A DNA stretch of 64,000 nucleotides. Origin: a virus. Position numbers and translations under genes: made by a program. Location: the IMG/VR virus record IMGVR_UViG_3300042341_001202, positions 62,001 to 126,000 of that record; one strand, given 5' to 3'. This document shows, one piece after another, positions 46,194 to 56,002 of the stretch (positions within the stretch are counted from its first letter, which is position 1; every line of letters begins with the position of its first letter). The notes under the pieces were generated by a model. The model was not told where the DNA came from. It saw nothing but the letters and a program-made list of their open reading frames with translations, and did not search any database.

Positions 46194-47567
46194 ATGGCCA
46201 ATAACCTCTGCTGTGCAACACTTCTCAACTCTGTGGTGAGCGAAATATGCTCAAGTGGCACACTCACATGCAGTATGGATGTGGTGTTAGCAGCAGCATC
46301 ACAAGACGCTGTTGACAGTAATCGGAGTAGTTTCATCAGCATAGATACCTTATTTGGTTGCAGTTGTTCAACTGGGTTACCAAATGGGCATGTTGTTTTT
46401 TTGTGCGATGCACTTGTGCCCGTAGTGAGCCTCAATGGCTGTTGGATTGGTTTTGATGGCAGGAATTTCACTCCTACAGTGGGAGGAGCTCTTTGGAGTT
46501 GGGGCGGCAACAACAACGGTCGATTGGGAGACAACACTATTACCAATCGCTCAAGCCCAGTAAGAGAAATCACCAGCAGCACCACTTGGTGTCAAACTTC
46601 AGCTGGCTTTTATCATACCAGTGCATTAAAAACAGATGGCACACTTTGGAGTTGGGGCAGAGGCAACTACGGTCGATTGGGAGACAACACTGCTACAAGT
46701 AAGTCAAGTCCTGTAAGAGAAATCACCAGCAGCACCACTTGGTGTCAAACTACGTCTGATAACAGAAGTACACATGCAATAAAAACAGATGGTTCACTTT
46801 GGAGTTGGGGCAGCAATGCCTCTGGTCAGTTGGGAGACAACACTATTACCAATCGCTCAAGCCCAGTAAGAGAAATCACCAGCAGCACCACTTGGTGTCA
46901 AACAGCATCCAGTAATTATACTGCCAGTGCAGTAAAAACAGATGGCACACTTTGGAGTTGGGGCTCCGGCGGCTATGGTCGATTGGGAGACAACACTGCT
47001 ACAAGTAAGTCAAGTCCTGTAAGAGAAATCACCAGCAGCACCACTTGGTGTCAAACTTCAGCTGGTGGTATAAGCACTAGTGCTATAAAAAAAGACGGCA
47101 CACTTTGGAGTTGGGGAGGAGGTTTGCAGTTGGGAGACAACACAACAACAAACCGGTCAAGTCCAGTGAGAGAAGCCAGCAGCAGCACTACTTGGTGTCA
47201 AACATCAGTTGGATATCGGCACGCGTCTGCAATAAAAACAGATGGCGCTCTTTGGAGTTGGGGCTCTAACGGGTGTGGTCAGTTGGGAGACAACACAACA
47301 ACTGGTCGCTCAAGTCCAGTGAGAGAAATCACCAGCAGCACCACTTGGTGTCAAACTTCGGCTGGTTGTGTCAATAACAGTGCATTAAAAACAGATGGTA
47401 CACTTTGGACTTGGGGAGGCAATTTGTGTGGTCAGTTGGGAGACAACACTATTACCAATCGATCAAGTCCAGTGAGAGAAATCACCAGCAGCACCACTTG
47501 GTGTCAAACTTCGGCTGGTAAAGTGGATACTAGTGCTATTAAAACTATATTAGTTGTTCCGCAATAA
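46194..47567 (+). CDS. RCC1-type seven-bladed propeller protein, head type C
   Basis: 457 residues. Head ~1-100: Cys/Ser-rich (NNLCCATLLNSVVSEICSS, LFGCSCSTGLPNGHVVFLCD), ending CWIGFDGRNF, matching the head at 50284-51633 (SWVGLDGRVL). Seven blades, highly uniform (LGDN-ITNRSSPVREITSS, TWCQTSAG); blade 5 lacks about three residues (WGGGLQLGDN). Adjacent blades are nearly identical in DNA, pointing to recent repeat expansion or gene conversion. Confidence 0.85.
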   Translation: MANNLCCATLLNSVVSEICSSGTLTCSMDVVLAAASQDAVDSNRSSFISIDTLFGCSCSTGLPNGHVVFLCDALVPVVSLNGCWIGFDGRNFTPTVGGALWSWGGNNNGRLGDNTITNRSSPVREITSSTTWCQTSAGFYHTSALKTDGTLWSWGRGNYGRLGDNTATSKSSPVREITSSTTWCQTTSDNRSTHAIKTDGSLWSWGSNASGQLGDNTITNRSSPVREITSSTTWCQTASSNYTASAVKTDGTLWSWGSGGYGRLGDNTATSKSSPVREITSSTTWCQTSAGGISTSAIKKDGTLWSWGGGLQLGDNTTTNRSSPVREASSSTTWCQTSVGYRHASAIKTDGALWSWGSNGCGQLGDNTTTGRSSPVREITSSTTWCQTSAGCVNNSALKTDGTLWTWGGNLCGQLGDNTITNRSSPVREITSSTTWCQTSAGKVDTSAIKTILVVPQ

Positions 47568-47568
47568 C

Positions 47569-48930
47569 ATGACCACATCAGCAAAAACACTACAAACACA
47601 AATTACTTCACGTTTGGCAGCAGGTGGGCTTACTCCATTAAGCTGTTGTCAGTTGCAGGGTGCACAATGTATTCTCGACACTCAAGCAGTGGTTTCTTTT
47701 TCCAATCTCGCTGCTTTGCCCACTGCGACCTTGAATCAAGGAAGGATGGTGTATCTACAAGACACTTGCCAGTATCGCGTCAGTGATGGCATTTGTTGGA
47801 CAACAGACTTTCGAAGCATCGTGCAGCGTGTTGAACCCAGCGTTTTTTCTTGGGGAGCCAATGGGTTTGGTCAGTTGGGAGACAACACTGTTACTTGTCG
47901 GTCAAGTCCGGTGAGAGAAATCAGCAACAGCGGCAATTGGTGTCAAACTTCGGCTGGTGGTGGTCACACCAGTGCAATAAAAACAGATGGCTCGCTTTGG
48001 AGTTGGGGCTATAACACGGGTGGTTCGTTAGGAGACAACACAACAACAAGTCGCTCAAGTCCCGTAAGAGAAATCAGCAGCAGCAGTAATTGGTGCCAAA
48101 CTGCGGCTGGTAGTAATAGTCCCACTAGTGCAATAAAAACTGATGGCACACTTTGGGTGTGGGGACTCAATCTCTGTGGGCAGTTGGGCGATAACACAAC
48201 AACAAGTCGCTCAAGTCCGGTAAGAGAAATCAGCAGCAGCAGCAATTGGTGCCAAATTGCCTTTGGTGCGAGCATAGCTAGTGCAGTTAAAACAGATGGT
48301 TCACTATGGACTTGGGGATGTGGTATTTGGGGTCAGTTAGGAGACAACTCCACCAATACGCGGTCAAGTCCAGTGAGAGAAATCACCAGTTCCACCAATT
48401 GGTGCCAAACTTCCCCTGGAAGTCAAGTATCCAGTGCAGTGAAAACAGACTCCACATTGTGGGTTTGGGGACGCAATTTCTGCGGTACATTGGGAGACGG
48501 AACCTCAACCAATAGATCAAGTCCAGTGAGAGAAGCCCTCTCTAGTACTTCTTGGTGTCAAACTGCCTCAGGTTCCAATGCCGGCACCGCAGTAAAAACA
48601 GATGGCACACTTTGGACCTGGGGGTACGGCAGTTGTGGTGTGTTGGGAAACAACACCACCGCATGTACTGGAGTACCAGGGCGAGAAATCACCAGCAGCA
48701 ATAATTGGTGTCGAACCTCAACTTCCAGAAATCAGACAGTCAGTGCATTGAAAACCGATGGTTCACTTTGGAATTGGGGCCGGAACCAGTATGGTCAGTT
48801 GGGAGACAACACAACAACTGGTCGCTCAAGTCCAGTAAGAGAAATCAGCAGTTTTACTACTTGGTTTCAAACTTCGGCATCTGCCCATATTAGTGCCTTA
48901 AAAATCCTAACCTGCAAAGGATTCCTTTGA
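47569..48930 (+). CDS. RCC1-type seven-bladed propeller protein, head type A'
   Basis: 453 residues from the ATG at 47569, two bases after the previous stop (TAACATG). Head: LQTQITSRLAAGGLTPL, AALPTATLNQGRMVYLQD, QYRVSDGICWTTDF, paralogous to 42849-44198. Seven RCC1 blades; blade 6 has an unusual TACTGVPGREI in place of SSPVREI. The stop shares one base with the next ATG (TGATG). Confidence 0.85.
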   Translation: MTTSAKTLQTQITSRLAAGGLTPLSCCQLQGAQCILDTQAVVSFSNLAALPTATLNQGRMVYLQDTCQYRVSDGICWTTDFRSIVQRVEPSVFSWGANGFGQLGDNTVTCRSSPVREISNSGNWCQTSAGGGHTSAIKTDGSLWSWGYNTGGSLGDNTTTSRSSPVREISSSSNWCQTAAGSNSPTSAIKTDGTLWVWGLNLCGQLGDNTTTSRSSPVREISSSSNWCQIAFGASIASAVKTDGSLWTWGCGIWGQLGDNSTNTRSSPVREITSSTNWCQTSPGSQVSSAVKTDSTLWVWGRNFCGTLGDGTSTNRSSPVREALSSTSWCQTASGSNAGTAVKTDGTLWTWGYGSCGVLGNNTTACTGVPGREITSSNNWCRTSTSRNQTVSALKTDGSLWNWGRNQYGQLGDNTTTGRSSPVREISSFTTWFQTSASAHISALKILTCKGFL

Positions 48931-50270
48931 TGTCTACCATCAATGTAGCTAATCTAGTGTTCACAATGCAGCAAAAAATATCCAGCACTACTAATGAGCA
49001 GGATTTGTTTTACTACAGCAAGGTATTGCAGCAGTTGAGAAGCGGCAAGGTGTATGTGGTGAACGCAGTGACTGATTTACCAACAGCCGCCGCAAATGTG
49101 GGTGAATTGTATTATGTTGTGTTGAATACCTCACTGTATGTGGCCACAGTTACGGGATGGGGTGTTATAGGTACTACTCCCCTAAACCAAATTTGGAGTT
49201 GGGGCTTTAACGGGTGTGGTCGGTTAGGAGACAACACTGTCACTAGTCGCTCAAGTCCAGTGAGAGAAATCACCAGTTCCACCACTTGGTGTCAAACTTC
49301 AGCCGCCGCTGCCAACGGTGGTAGGACTAGTGCAATAAAAACAGATAGCACACTGTGGACTTGGGGCTACAATGTCTCTGGTCAGTTGGGAGATAACACT
49401 GTTACAAGTCGCTCAAGTCCTGTAAGGGAAATCACAAGCTCAACCACTTGGTGTCAAACTTCAGCTGGTAATGCCCACACAAGCGCATTGAAAACAGATA
49501 GCACACTTTGGAGTTGGGGAAATGCATCCTGTGGTACGCTGGGAAACAACACTGTCACTAGTCGCTCAAGCCCAGTGAGAGAAATCACCAGCTCAACTAC
49601 TTGGTGTCAAACTTCGTCAGGCGGGTTTAACAGCGGCAGCCATACCAGTGCATTAAAAACAGATGGCACACTTTGGACTTGGGGCTGGAACGGTTGGGGT
49701 CAGTTGGGAGACAACACTGTTACGGCTAAGTCAAGTCCAGTGAGAGAAAGTAGCAGTTCAACCACTTGGTGTCAAACTTCAGCAGGCCCTACGAATACTG
49801 CTGCAATAAAAACAAATGGCACACTTTGGACTTGGGGAGAAAACGGGTCGGGCCAGCTGGGAAACAACACCATCACTAATAGTTCAAATCCAAACATAGA
49901 AATTACCAACAGCACCAATTGGTGTCGAACTTCAGCTGGTATCCATACCGCTGCAATAAAAACAGATGGCTCCCTGTGGACTTGGGGATACAATGGCTCT
50001 GGTCAGTTGGGAGACACCACTGTTACCAATCGCTCAAGTCCTGTAAGGGAAATCACCAGTTCCACCACTTGGTGTCAAACTTCTGTCGGGTGGATACATA
50101 CCAGTGCATTAAAAATATATGGCACACTTTGGACTTGGGGCGGCAATGGCTCTGGTCAGTTGGGAGACACCACTGTTACCAATCGCTCAAGTCCTGTAAG
50201 GGAAATCACCAGTTCCACCACTTGGCGTCAAACATCAGCTGGTGGTTTTCACACCAGTGCCTTGAAGTAA
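48930..50270 (+). CDS. RCC1-type seven-bladed propeller protein, head type B'
   Basis: 446 residues. Head: INVANLVFTMQQKISS, YYSKVLQQLRSGKVYVV, DLPTAAANVGELYYV, paralogous to 44195-45514. Seven blades of the homogenised type; the last two blades are almost identical in DNA. It ends abruptly after the A-x-K of blade 7, with no C-terminal tail. Confidence 0.85.
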   Translation: MSTINVANLVFTMQQKISSTTNEQDLFYYSKVLQQLRSGKVYVVNAVTDLPTAAANVGELYYVVLNTSLYVATVTGWGVIGTTPLNQIWSWGFNGCGRLGDNTVTSRSSPVREITSSTTWCQTSAAAANGGRTSAIKTDSTLWTWGYNVSGQLGDNTVTSRSSPVREITSSTTWCQTSAGNAHTSALKTDSTLWSWGNASCGTLGNNTVTSRSSPVREITSSTTWCQTSSGGFNSGSHTSALKTDGTLWTWGWNGWGQLGDNTVTAKSSPVRESSSSTTWCQTSAGPTNTAAIKTNGTLWTWGENGSGQLGNNTITNSSNPNIEITNSTNWCRTSAGIHTAAIKTDGSLWTWGYNGSGQLGDTTVTNRSSPVREITSSTTWCQTSVGWIHTSALKIYGTLWTWGGNGSGQLGDTTVTNRSSPVREITSSTTWRQTSAGGFHTSALK

Positions 50271-50283
50271 ATGGAGACAGAAC

Positions 50284-51633
50284 ATGCCAACACCCTCTGA
50301 AATCCAAACTAGTATTGACTCATTAATAACTGCTTGCGACAGTGTTTGTTTTCCTTTGTTAGCAGCCCAAACCAGTGCTGCTGGAGTTGGCATTAGTTTT
50401 GTTGTTAACACAGTATCAGACTTACCTGACCTAGCTACAAAGTGCATAGGTTTTGGTCAAACAGTTTTTGTCAAAAGTATTTGTGTACCTGTAATATCCA
50501 CTTGTACTTCATGGGTGGGATTGGATGGTAGGGTTTTACGTCGAGATTGGCCTCTTAGACAGATGTGGACTTGGGGTCGTAATATATGCGGTCCGTTAGG
50601 AGACAACACTGTTACAAGTCGCTCAAGTCCAGTGAGAGAAATCACCAGTTCTGTCACTTGGTGTCAAACTTCGGCAGGCAGCGCCTTCACTAGTGCAATA
50701 AAAACAGATAGCACACTGTGGACTTGGGGATACAATGTCCAGGGTCAGTTGGGAGTCAACACTGTTACAAGTCGCTCAAGTCCTGTAAGGGAAATCACCA
50801 GTTCAACTACTTGGTGTCAAACTTCAGCTGGTAATTCTCACAACAGTGCATTAAAAACAGATGGTACACTTTGGACTTGGGGATATAACGGGTGTGGCAG
50901 ATTGGGAGATAACACTGTTACAAGTCGCTCAAGTCCAGTGAGAGAAATCACCAGTTCAACCACTTGGTGTCAAACATCAAGTGGTAGTTTTCACACCAGT
51001 GCATTAAAAACAGATGGTACACTTTGGAGTTGGGGAAATAACTATTGCGGTATGTTAGGAGACACCACTGTTACCAATCGCTCAAGTCCTGTAAGGGAAA
51101 TCACCAGTTCCACCACTTGGCGTCAAACATCAGCTGGTAAAGGTATTACCATCAGTGCAGTAAAGACAGATGGCACACTTTGGAGTTGGGGGTGTAATAG
51201 GTGTGGGCAGTTGGGAGATAACACTGTTACCAATCGCTCAAGTCCGGTGAGAGAAATAAGCAGCAGCACCACTTGGTGTCAAACTTCGGCAAGCGCCTGG
51301 ACTAGTGCAATAAAAACAGATGGCACACTTTGGAGTTGGGGATTTAACCAGTGTGGGCAGTTAGGAATCAACAACACAGGTCTACTATCAAGTCCAGGGA
51401 GAGAAATCACCAATTCCACCACTTGGTGTCAAACTTCAGCTGGTAGTAATCACAACACTGCAATAAAGACAGATGGCACACTTTGGACTTGGGGATTTAA
51501 CGATTGCGGTGTGTTAGGAGATAACACTGTTACCAATCGCTCAAGTCCGGTGAGAGAAATAAGCAGCAGCACCGCGTGGTGTCAAACTTCGGCCGGTTCC
51601 ATGACGGCTGCAATTCTCCAGTGCTATAACTAG
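50284..51633 (+). CDS. RCC1-type seven-bladed propeller protein, head type C'
   Basis: 449 residues. Head: PSEIQTSIDSLITACDSVC, DLPDLATKCIGFGQTVFVKS, SWVGLDGRVLRR, paralogous to 46194-47567. Seven blades; blade 6 is most divergent (LGINNTGLLSSPGREI). Last gene of the array; the glycan operon begins 32 nt later. Confidence 0.85.
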   Translation: MPTPSEIQTSIDSLITACDSVCFPLLAAQTSAAGVGISFVVNTVSDLPDLATKCIGFGQTVFVKSICVPVISTCTSWVGLDGRVLRRDWPLRQMWTWGRNICGPLGDNTVTSRSSPVREITSSVTWCQTSAGSAFTSAIKTDSTLWTWGYNVQGQLGVNTVTSRSSPVREITSSTTWCQTSAGNSHNSALKTDGTLWTWGYNGCGRLGDNTVTSRSSPVREITSSTTWCQTSSGSFHTSALKTDGTLWSWGNNYCGMLGDTTVTNRSSPVREITSSTTWRQTSAGKGITISAVKTDGTLWSWGCNRCGQLGDNTVTNRSSPVREISSSTTWCQTSASAWTSAIKTDGTLWSWGFNQCGQLGINNTGLLSSPGREITNSTTWCQTSAGSNHNTAIKTDGTLWTWGFNDCGVLGDNTVTNRSSPVREISSSTAWCQTSAGSMTAAILQCYN

Positions 51634-51665
51634 CACACAGTCAAATCGCCAACTAAGCTTACTGG

Positions 51666-52496
51666 ATGACCCTTACTCTATTCACCATCACAAACATCCA
51701 GCACGAACTCACTAGTTTCTCACTTCAAAAAACCCTTGCCTCTACACCGATCACCACCACAATTGTGGTGTCAGATCAACCATTAACTCTTGCACAACCC
51801 CATACACAATATCCAATTCCAGAAAACTTTGGCATGCTGGAATACTGTGATTTCTGCCTCAAGAGCATGCACAGCTACATCAACACTGATTTTGTGTTGA
51901 TAGCACACTATGATGGCATAGCCACAAACCCCAAAGCCTGGACTGATGAATATTTTGAATATGATTACGTGGGCAGCCTCTCGCATCCTGAATTTCCGCC
52001 AATGAAAGGCAGCCTGCAAGCCAGTGGCCACTACCAAGAATTTAAAAACGCAGATTGGTTCACCTGTGGCGGAGGATTAAGCTTGCGAAGCCGTCGCCTC
52101 CTCAAAATCCTAGCTGAAGATCCCCAGATCAAAACCCGGAACTACACCCCCAATCACAACACGCCCTTCATCAGTGAGGATGCTGTGATTACACTGCTCA
52201 ACCAGAATTACCTTGAAACTGCCTACAACATTCGATTCGCTCCAGCACATATCAGCTTAAAATTCTGTGCAGAAGTGCTCACTGGTTACACCTCAGCATT
52301 GGGATTTCATGGTTGGTACAACGCACCTTTGTATCTCAGCGAACAAGAATGCCTCTTCTACTTTGAACATTTGGAAAAAATTGACTACAACAAAAACACC
52401 ATGCAAGGGCAATTATTGAAATTTCACACCATGATGAAGGGATATTTACATTTACGTGATTATTTGATTTCTCAGGACAAATGGCTATTATACTAA
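51666..52496 (+). CDS. DUF5672-type glycosyltransferase-like protein
   Basis: 276 residues. Signatures: DFVLIAHYDGIATNPKAWTD, YDYVGSLSHPE, WFTCGGGLSLRSRRLL, FISEDAVI, FGMLEYCDF and later ALGFHGWYN. This order (Q/H-x-D-G, W, YD-Y-G, GGGLSLRS, ED) is that of DUF5672 proteins, putative GT-A glycosyltransferases found with sugar genes. Likely modifies a glycan or a fibre; first gene of the second glycan operon. Confidence 0.75.
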   Translation: MTLTLFTITNIQHELTSFSLQKTLASTPITTTIVVSDQPLTLAQPHTQYPIPENFGMLEYCDFCLKSMHSYINTDFVLIAHYDGIATNPKAWTDEYFEYDYVGSLSHPEFPPMKGSLQASGHYQEFKNADWFTCGGGLSLRSRRLLKILAEDPQIKTRNYTPNHNTPFISEDAVITLLNQNYLETAYNIRFAPAHISLKFCAEVLTGYTSALGFHGWYNAPLYLSEQECLFYFEHLEKIDYNKNTMQGQLLKFHTMMKGYLHLRDYLISQDKWLLY

Positions 52497-52499
52497 GTT

Positions 52500-54104
52500 A
52501 TGAACATATTGGGAATGAATTTTTCTCACGACGGTGCTGTGGCAGTTGTGAAAAATGGCAGATTAACAGCAGCTTTGGGAACAGAACGTGTTACTAGAGA
52601 AAAAAAGGCTTTTGGTGTAACCAACAAAACAATTGAGGCTATACTTCAGGAAGCTTCACTTAAACCTGAGGACATCAGTTGCATAGCATTGGCTGACTAC
52701 AAGGCCAACCACAGCAACGGTGTCTTGGCACTATATGACAGTGATGGCAACACTGTGGAGAGAACTGCCTACTCACTCTACAACAACGACGTGCGAACGC
52801 TTACAGGTGTTTTCCTCGGCAGCCACAAAATACCAGTGTATGTGCTGCCACATCATTTGGCGCATGCCAGCAGTGCCTACTACACTAGCAATTTTGATAA
52901 GGCCATTTGTTTCAGCTTAGACAGCAGTTTTGGCGAACTTGGCGACAACAACATGGTGTTTTTTGGTGAAGGCACTAAGCTTCAAGCTCAAATGTGCCCA
53001 ACACTCATCTCAGGTATTGGGTATGCCATCTTCACCGAGCTGTTGGGTTTCTCCCCAGCCTACAGCAAGGCAGGCACCACCATGGGACTCAGCAGTTATG
53101 GTAAATCACTCACTGGCCCTATTTTTGATGAGATTTTGAAAAAACAATGGTTCAGTGTTCAAGAACACGCTGAGTTGGAATACAGGAAGTTCTGGAGCAA
53201 TGTGTGGGAAAAACTCATTGCCAAGCACCCACATGAGCTCACACACAAGGAAAGCAGTGATTTGGCTGCTACTATTCAAGAGCTACTGGAGAAGAGTGTT
53301 CTGGAAACACTAGCTACACTGCACCAAATTTATCCGCAACGACAGTTATGCCTCAGTGGTGGCAGCATGCTGAACTGCATCTTGAACAGCCGGATAGCTG
53401 AAAGCAAGCTTTGGGAGGGCATTCATCACTTTCCTGCATGTGGCGATGACGGCAATGCGGTGGGCGCCGCTCTTTGGGTAGCGCACCATTTGTTTGACTT
53501 ACCAAGGCAAAATTATCAACCGCAGAATTTATGTTATTTGGGACCTTCTCAAAACACTACCTCCATTGTGGACTACACTAGAGTTTGTGAGCTACTGGCT
53601 CAAGGAGCTATAGTGGCCTGGCACTGGGGCAGAAGCGAATATGGGCCTCGAGCACTGGGCCACAGAAGTCTTTTGGCTGATGCACAAAGCTATCACATGC
53701 GTGAGAAAATAAATTTCGCAGTGAAAAACAGAGAATGGTTTCGACCTATTGCGCCTGTGGTGTTGCAGGAACACGCCCACGATTGGTTCTCCTTGCCAAT
53801 ACCCTCGAGCCCCTACATGCTTTACACTGCACAAGTGCTGAAGCCGCAACTGATTCCAGCAGTGTGTCATGTGGACAACAGTGCACGCCCGCAAACTGTT
53901 ACAGCTGAACAAAATCCCCAGTTGCACCAACTGCTCACTTGTTACCATCAATTGACAGGCGTTCCTGTGCTGTGCAACACCAGCTTGAATGGCGCTGGAG
54001 AGCCCATTATGGAAACTCCTGAACAGAGTTTGAGATTTTTTGAAACCAATGACAGCGTTGCCGCACTGATGTTGAATGGACAGCTTTTGGAGAAATCACA
54101 ATGA
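52500..54104 (+). CDS. NodU/CmcH-family O-carbamoyltransferase
   Basis: 534 residues, full length. N-terminal Kae1-like domain: ILGMNFSHDGAVAVV, HHLAHASSAYY (118-128; histidines that bind the metal in TobZ-type enzymes), FSLDSSFGELGD. C-terminal carbamoyl-transfer domain: LCLSGGSMLNC, GDDGNAVGAAL, and GRSEYGPRALGHRSLLAD. It transfers a carbamoyl group from carbamoyl phosphate, via carbamoyl-AMP, to a hydroxyl, usually on a sugar. Metal dependence (Fe in TobZ) is of interest given the Mrp and cysteine-cluster genes downstream. Overlaps the next gene. Confidence 0.92.
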   Translation: MNILGMNFSHDGAVAVVKNGRLTAALGTERVTREKKAFGVTNKTIEAILQEASLKPEDISCIALADYKANHSNGVLALYDSDGNTVERTAYSLYNNDVRTLTGVFLGSHKIPVYVLPHHLAHASSAYYTSNFDKAICFSLDSSFGELGDNNMVFFGEGTKLQAQMCPTLISGIGYAIFTELLGFSPAYSKAGTTMGLSSYGKSLTGPIFDEILKKQWFSVQEHAELEYRKFWSNVWEKLIAKHPHELTHKESSDLAATIQELLEKSVLETLATLHQIYPQRQLCLSGGSMLNCILNSRIAESKLWEGIHHFPACGDDGNAVGAALWVAHHLFDLPRQNYQPQNLCYLGPSQNTTSIVDYTRVCELLAQGAIVAWHWGRSEYGPRALGHRSLLADAQSYHMREKINFAVKNREWFRPIAPVVLQEHAHDWFSLPIPSSPYMLYTAQVLKPQLIPAVCHVDNSARPQTVTAEQNPQLHQLLTCYHQLTGVPVLCNTSLNGAGEPIMETPEQSLRFFETNDSVAALMLNGQLLEKSQ

Positions 54105-54643
54105 AAATCTATATTGGCGCAGGTGAAGACAGGATTGATGGATATGTGCACTGTGACTACGATCCCAACTGCAATCCTGATTTTTGTTTTGACCTTGAAA
54201 AAGACATTTTCCCATTTCCCACCAACAGTGTAGATGTGTTGAGAGCCACTCATGTGTTAGAGCACTTGGGCGAGGGGTATTTTCACTGTCTGCAGGAAAT
54301 TTATCGAGTGTGCAAACCTGGGGCAAGAGTACATATTCATGTACCTCATCACCGCAGTGATGACTTCTTCAGCGACCCCACGCACAAACGCCCAGTCACT
54401 GTAGATGGCTTGCGCTTGTTTGGCTGCAAATACAACCAATTGGCACGCAAGCAAGGTGCACATGCCAGTAGGCTTGCCGAACGCTACAATGTGGATTTTG
54501 AGGTGGTGGACTACAGCTTGCGACCCATGGAAAAATACAAAGATCAATTTGTGGGGCAACCTAAAGAACAGGTAGAGCAGTATCTTGAACAGCACTGTAA
54601 CATAATCGACGAAGTCTACATTCAGTTAGTGGTAGTAAAGTAA
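54101..54643 (+). CDS. SAM-dependent methyltransferase (type 11-like)
   Basis: 180 residues. MKIYIGAGEDRIDGYVHCDYD provides a G-x-G-like glycine turn and acidic loop; DVLRATHVLEHLGEG and IYRVCKPGARVHIHVPH are the motifs of class I methyltransferases acting on sugars or small molecules (HVLEH, L-PGG analogue). Short for the class. ATGA overlap with carbamoyltransferase gene. Confidence 0.78.
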   Translation: MKIYIGAGEDRIDGYVHCDYDPNCNPDFCFDLEKDIFPFPTNSVDVLRATHVLEHLGEGYFHCLQEIYRVCKPGARVHIHVPHHRSDDFFSDPTHKRPVTVDGLRLFGCKYNQLARKQGAHASRLAERYNVDFEVVDYSLRPMEKYKDQFVGQPKEQVEQYLEQHCNIIDEVYIQLVVVK

Positions 54644-54646
54644 CCC

Positions 54647-56002
54647 ATGAGCTCAACATTTGAGCATGTGAAAACCACAGCACTGGAGTTGGCCAAACAG
54701 GAAAATCATCCACTGGCATTTCAACTCTTGGACCATTATTGGCCCAGAGCGCAAACACTGCTAGAGCTGGAAACTTTGGGCACAGTGAGCCTAAAGATTG
54801 GTCATACAGACTTGGCTGTCAAGTGTGCTGAAACTGTTGCAGGTATGTGCACTACACCTGAAGAATCTTATGTAGCAAGAGTGAACTTAGGCAAAGCCTA
54901 TTATCGTGCAAATCAGCCAGAAAAAGCATTATTTTACAATAAGATAAATTTGGAAATGCGCCCAAATGACTTTGACGCTATAGTGAGTTATGCTGCCAGT
55001 TTGAAGTTAAATGGTGAGCGTGGCGAGAGCGAAAGAGTAATAAATGATTTGAAGTGTCAGCCTTGGGTCACAGCTGACCAGTGCGAGAATCTGCGCATAA
55101 CTGACACTCATCCACTGCTCCGAGCTGGACAAACTGCTGAAGGAATTCGGTGGTTCCTACACACGGACAGAGATCGCACAACTGTTTTTGACATCAAAGG
55201 AATGAGAATTTGGAATGGAGTGAAGGTGCCAGGCCAAACTCTCTATGTGAATGCCTGCGGAGGAGCTGGTGACGAGCTCATCAACATCAGGTTCTTCAAC
55301 CATCTCAAAAACTTGGGTATGCAACCAAAACTTTTCAGCATATTAGACCGCCCTGGATTAGCCCAAGTGTTCCGCCGACATGGATTTGAAGTGTTGGTGA
55401 ATGAGGAGGAGATTGATGTTCATCAGCCCTGGACTTATCTCATGAACTTGCCTATTGATTTGGGTGTTGGCGAACAAGACCTTTGGAAAGGGCCTTATCT
55501 CACAGCGTCTGGCCAACCTCATACCAAACTGCCTGCGTCAAAAAAACTACGTGTTGGGGTAAAATGTCAAGGCAACCCTTATTTTGAGCAGGACATTTAT
55601 CGCTGTATTCCTTTGGAGCAGATGCTGAGTGTGATACCCTCGGATGTTGAAATCTACAATTTTGATCTACAGCACACGCACGAGAGATGCCATAATCTTC
55701 GAGCCAGGATCAACTCCTGGGACGACACACTGGACTATCTCAGTCAAATGGATATTGTGCTCAGCAGTTGTACTAGTATAATACATGCAGCCGCCAGTAT
55801 GGGAGTGCCTGGGATTGTGTGTGTGCCTATTTTGGAATATTATGTTTGGACCAGCACACATACTGACGAGAGCACGCCATGGTATTCAAAAAGCTTACGT
55901 GTACTGAAGCAACAGACTCCAGGGTGTTGGTCTACACCATTGCAGAGAGCAGGTGAAATTATTAAAACAACTCTACGAGAAAAACAACAAAATGACAACT
56001 GA
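54647..56002 (+). CDS. TPR protein with GT9-like glycosyltransferase domain
   Basis: 451 residues. Residues ~1-155 are TPR-like helices (LAKQENHPLAFQLLDHY, VNLGKAYYRANQPEKALFYN). Residues ~195-445 follow the GT9 layout: YVNACGGAGDELINIRFFNHL (GLGD-like motif), RVGVKCQGNPYFEQD, then LDYLSQMDIVLSSCTSIIHAAASMGVPGIV, the conserved donor site. Common design for protein or glycan glycosylation in bacteria and phages. Overlaps the sulfotransferase. Confidence 0.82.
   Translation: MSSTFEHVKTTALELAKQENHPLAFQLLDHYWPRAQTLLELETLGTVSLKIGHTDLAVKCAETVAGMCTTPEESYVARVNLGKAYYRANQPEKALFYNKINLEMRPNDFDAIVSYAASLKLNGERGESERVINDLKCQPWVTADQCENLRITDTHPLLRAGQTAEGIRWFLHTDRDRTTVFDIKGMRIWNGVKVPGQTLYVNACGGAGDELINIRFFNHLKNLGMQPKLFSILDRPGLAQVFRRHGFEVLVNEEEIDVHQPWTYLMNLPIDLGVGEQDLWKGPYLTASGQPHTKLPASKKLRVGVKCQGNPYFEQDIYRCIPLEQMLSVIPSDVEIYNFDLQHTHERCHNLRARINSWDDTLDYLSQMDIVLSSCTSIIHAAASMGVPGIVCVPILEYYVWTSTHTDESTPWYSKSLRVLKQQTPGCWSTPLQRAGEIIKTTLREKQQNDN

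Larger units (their letters stand above)
43108..51620 (+). repeat. About 42 RCC1-blade repeats (~150 nt) over six genes
   Basis: Six genes of seven blades. Units such as AGTCCAGTGAGAGAAATCAC and CACTTGGTGTCAAACTTC recur with few changes, above all in the last four genes; the first two are visibly more diverged. Confidence 0.85.
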
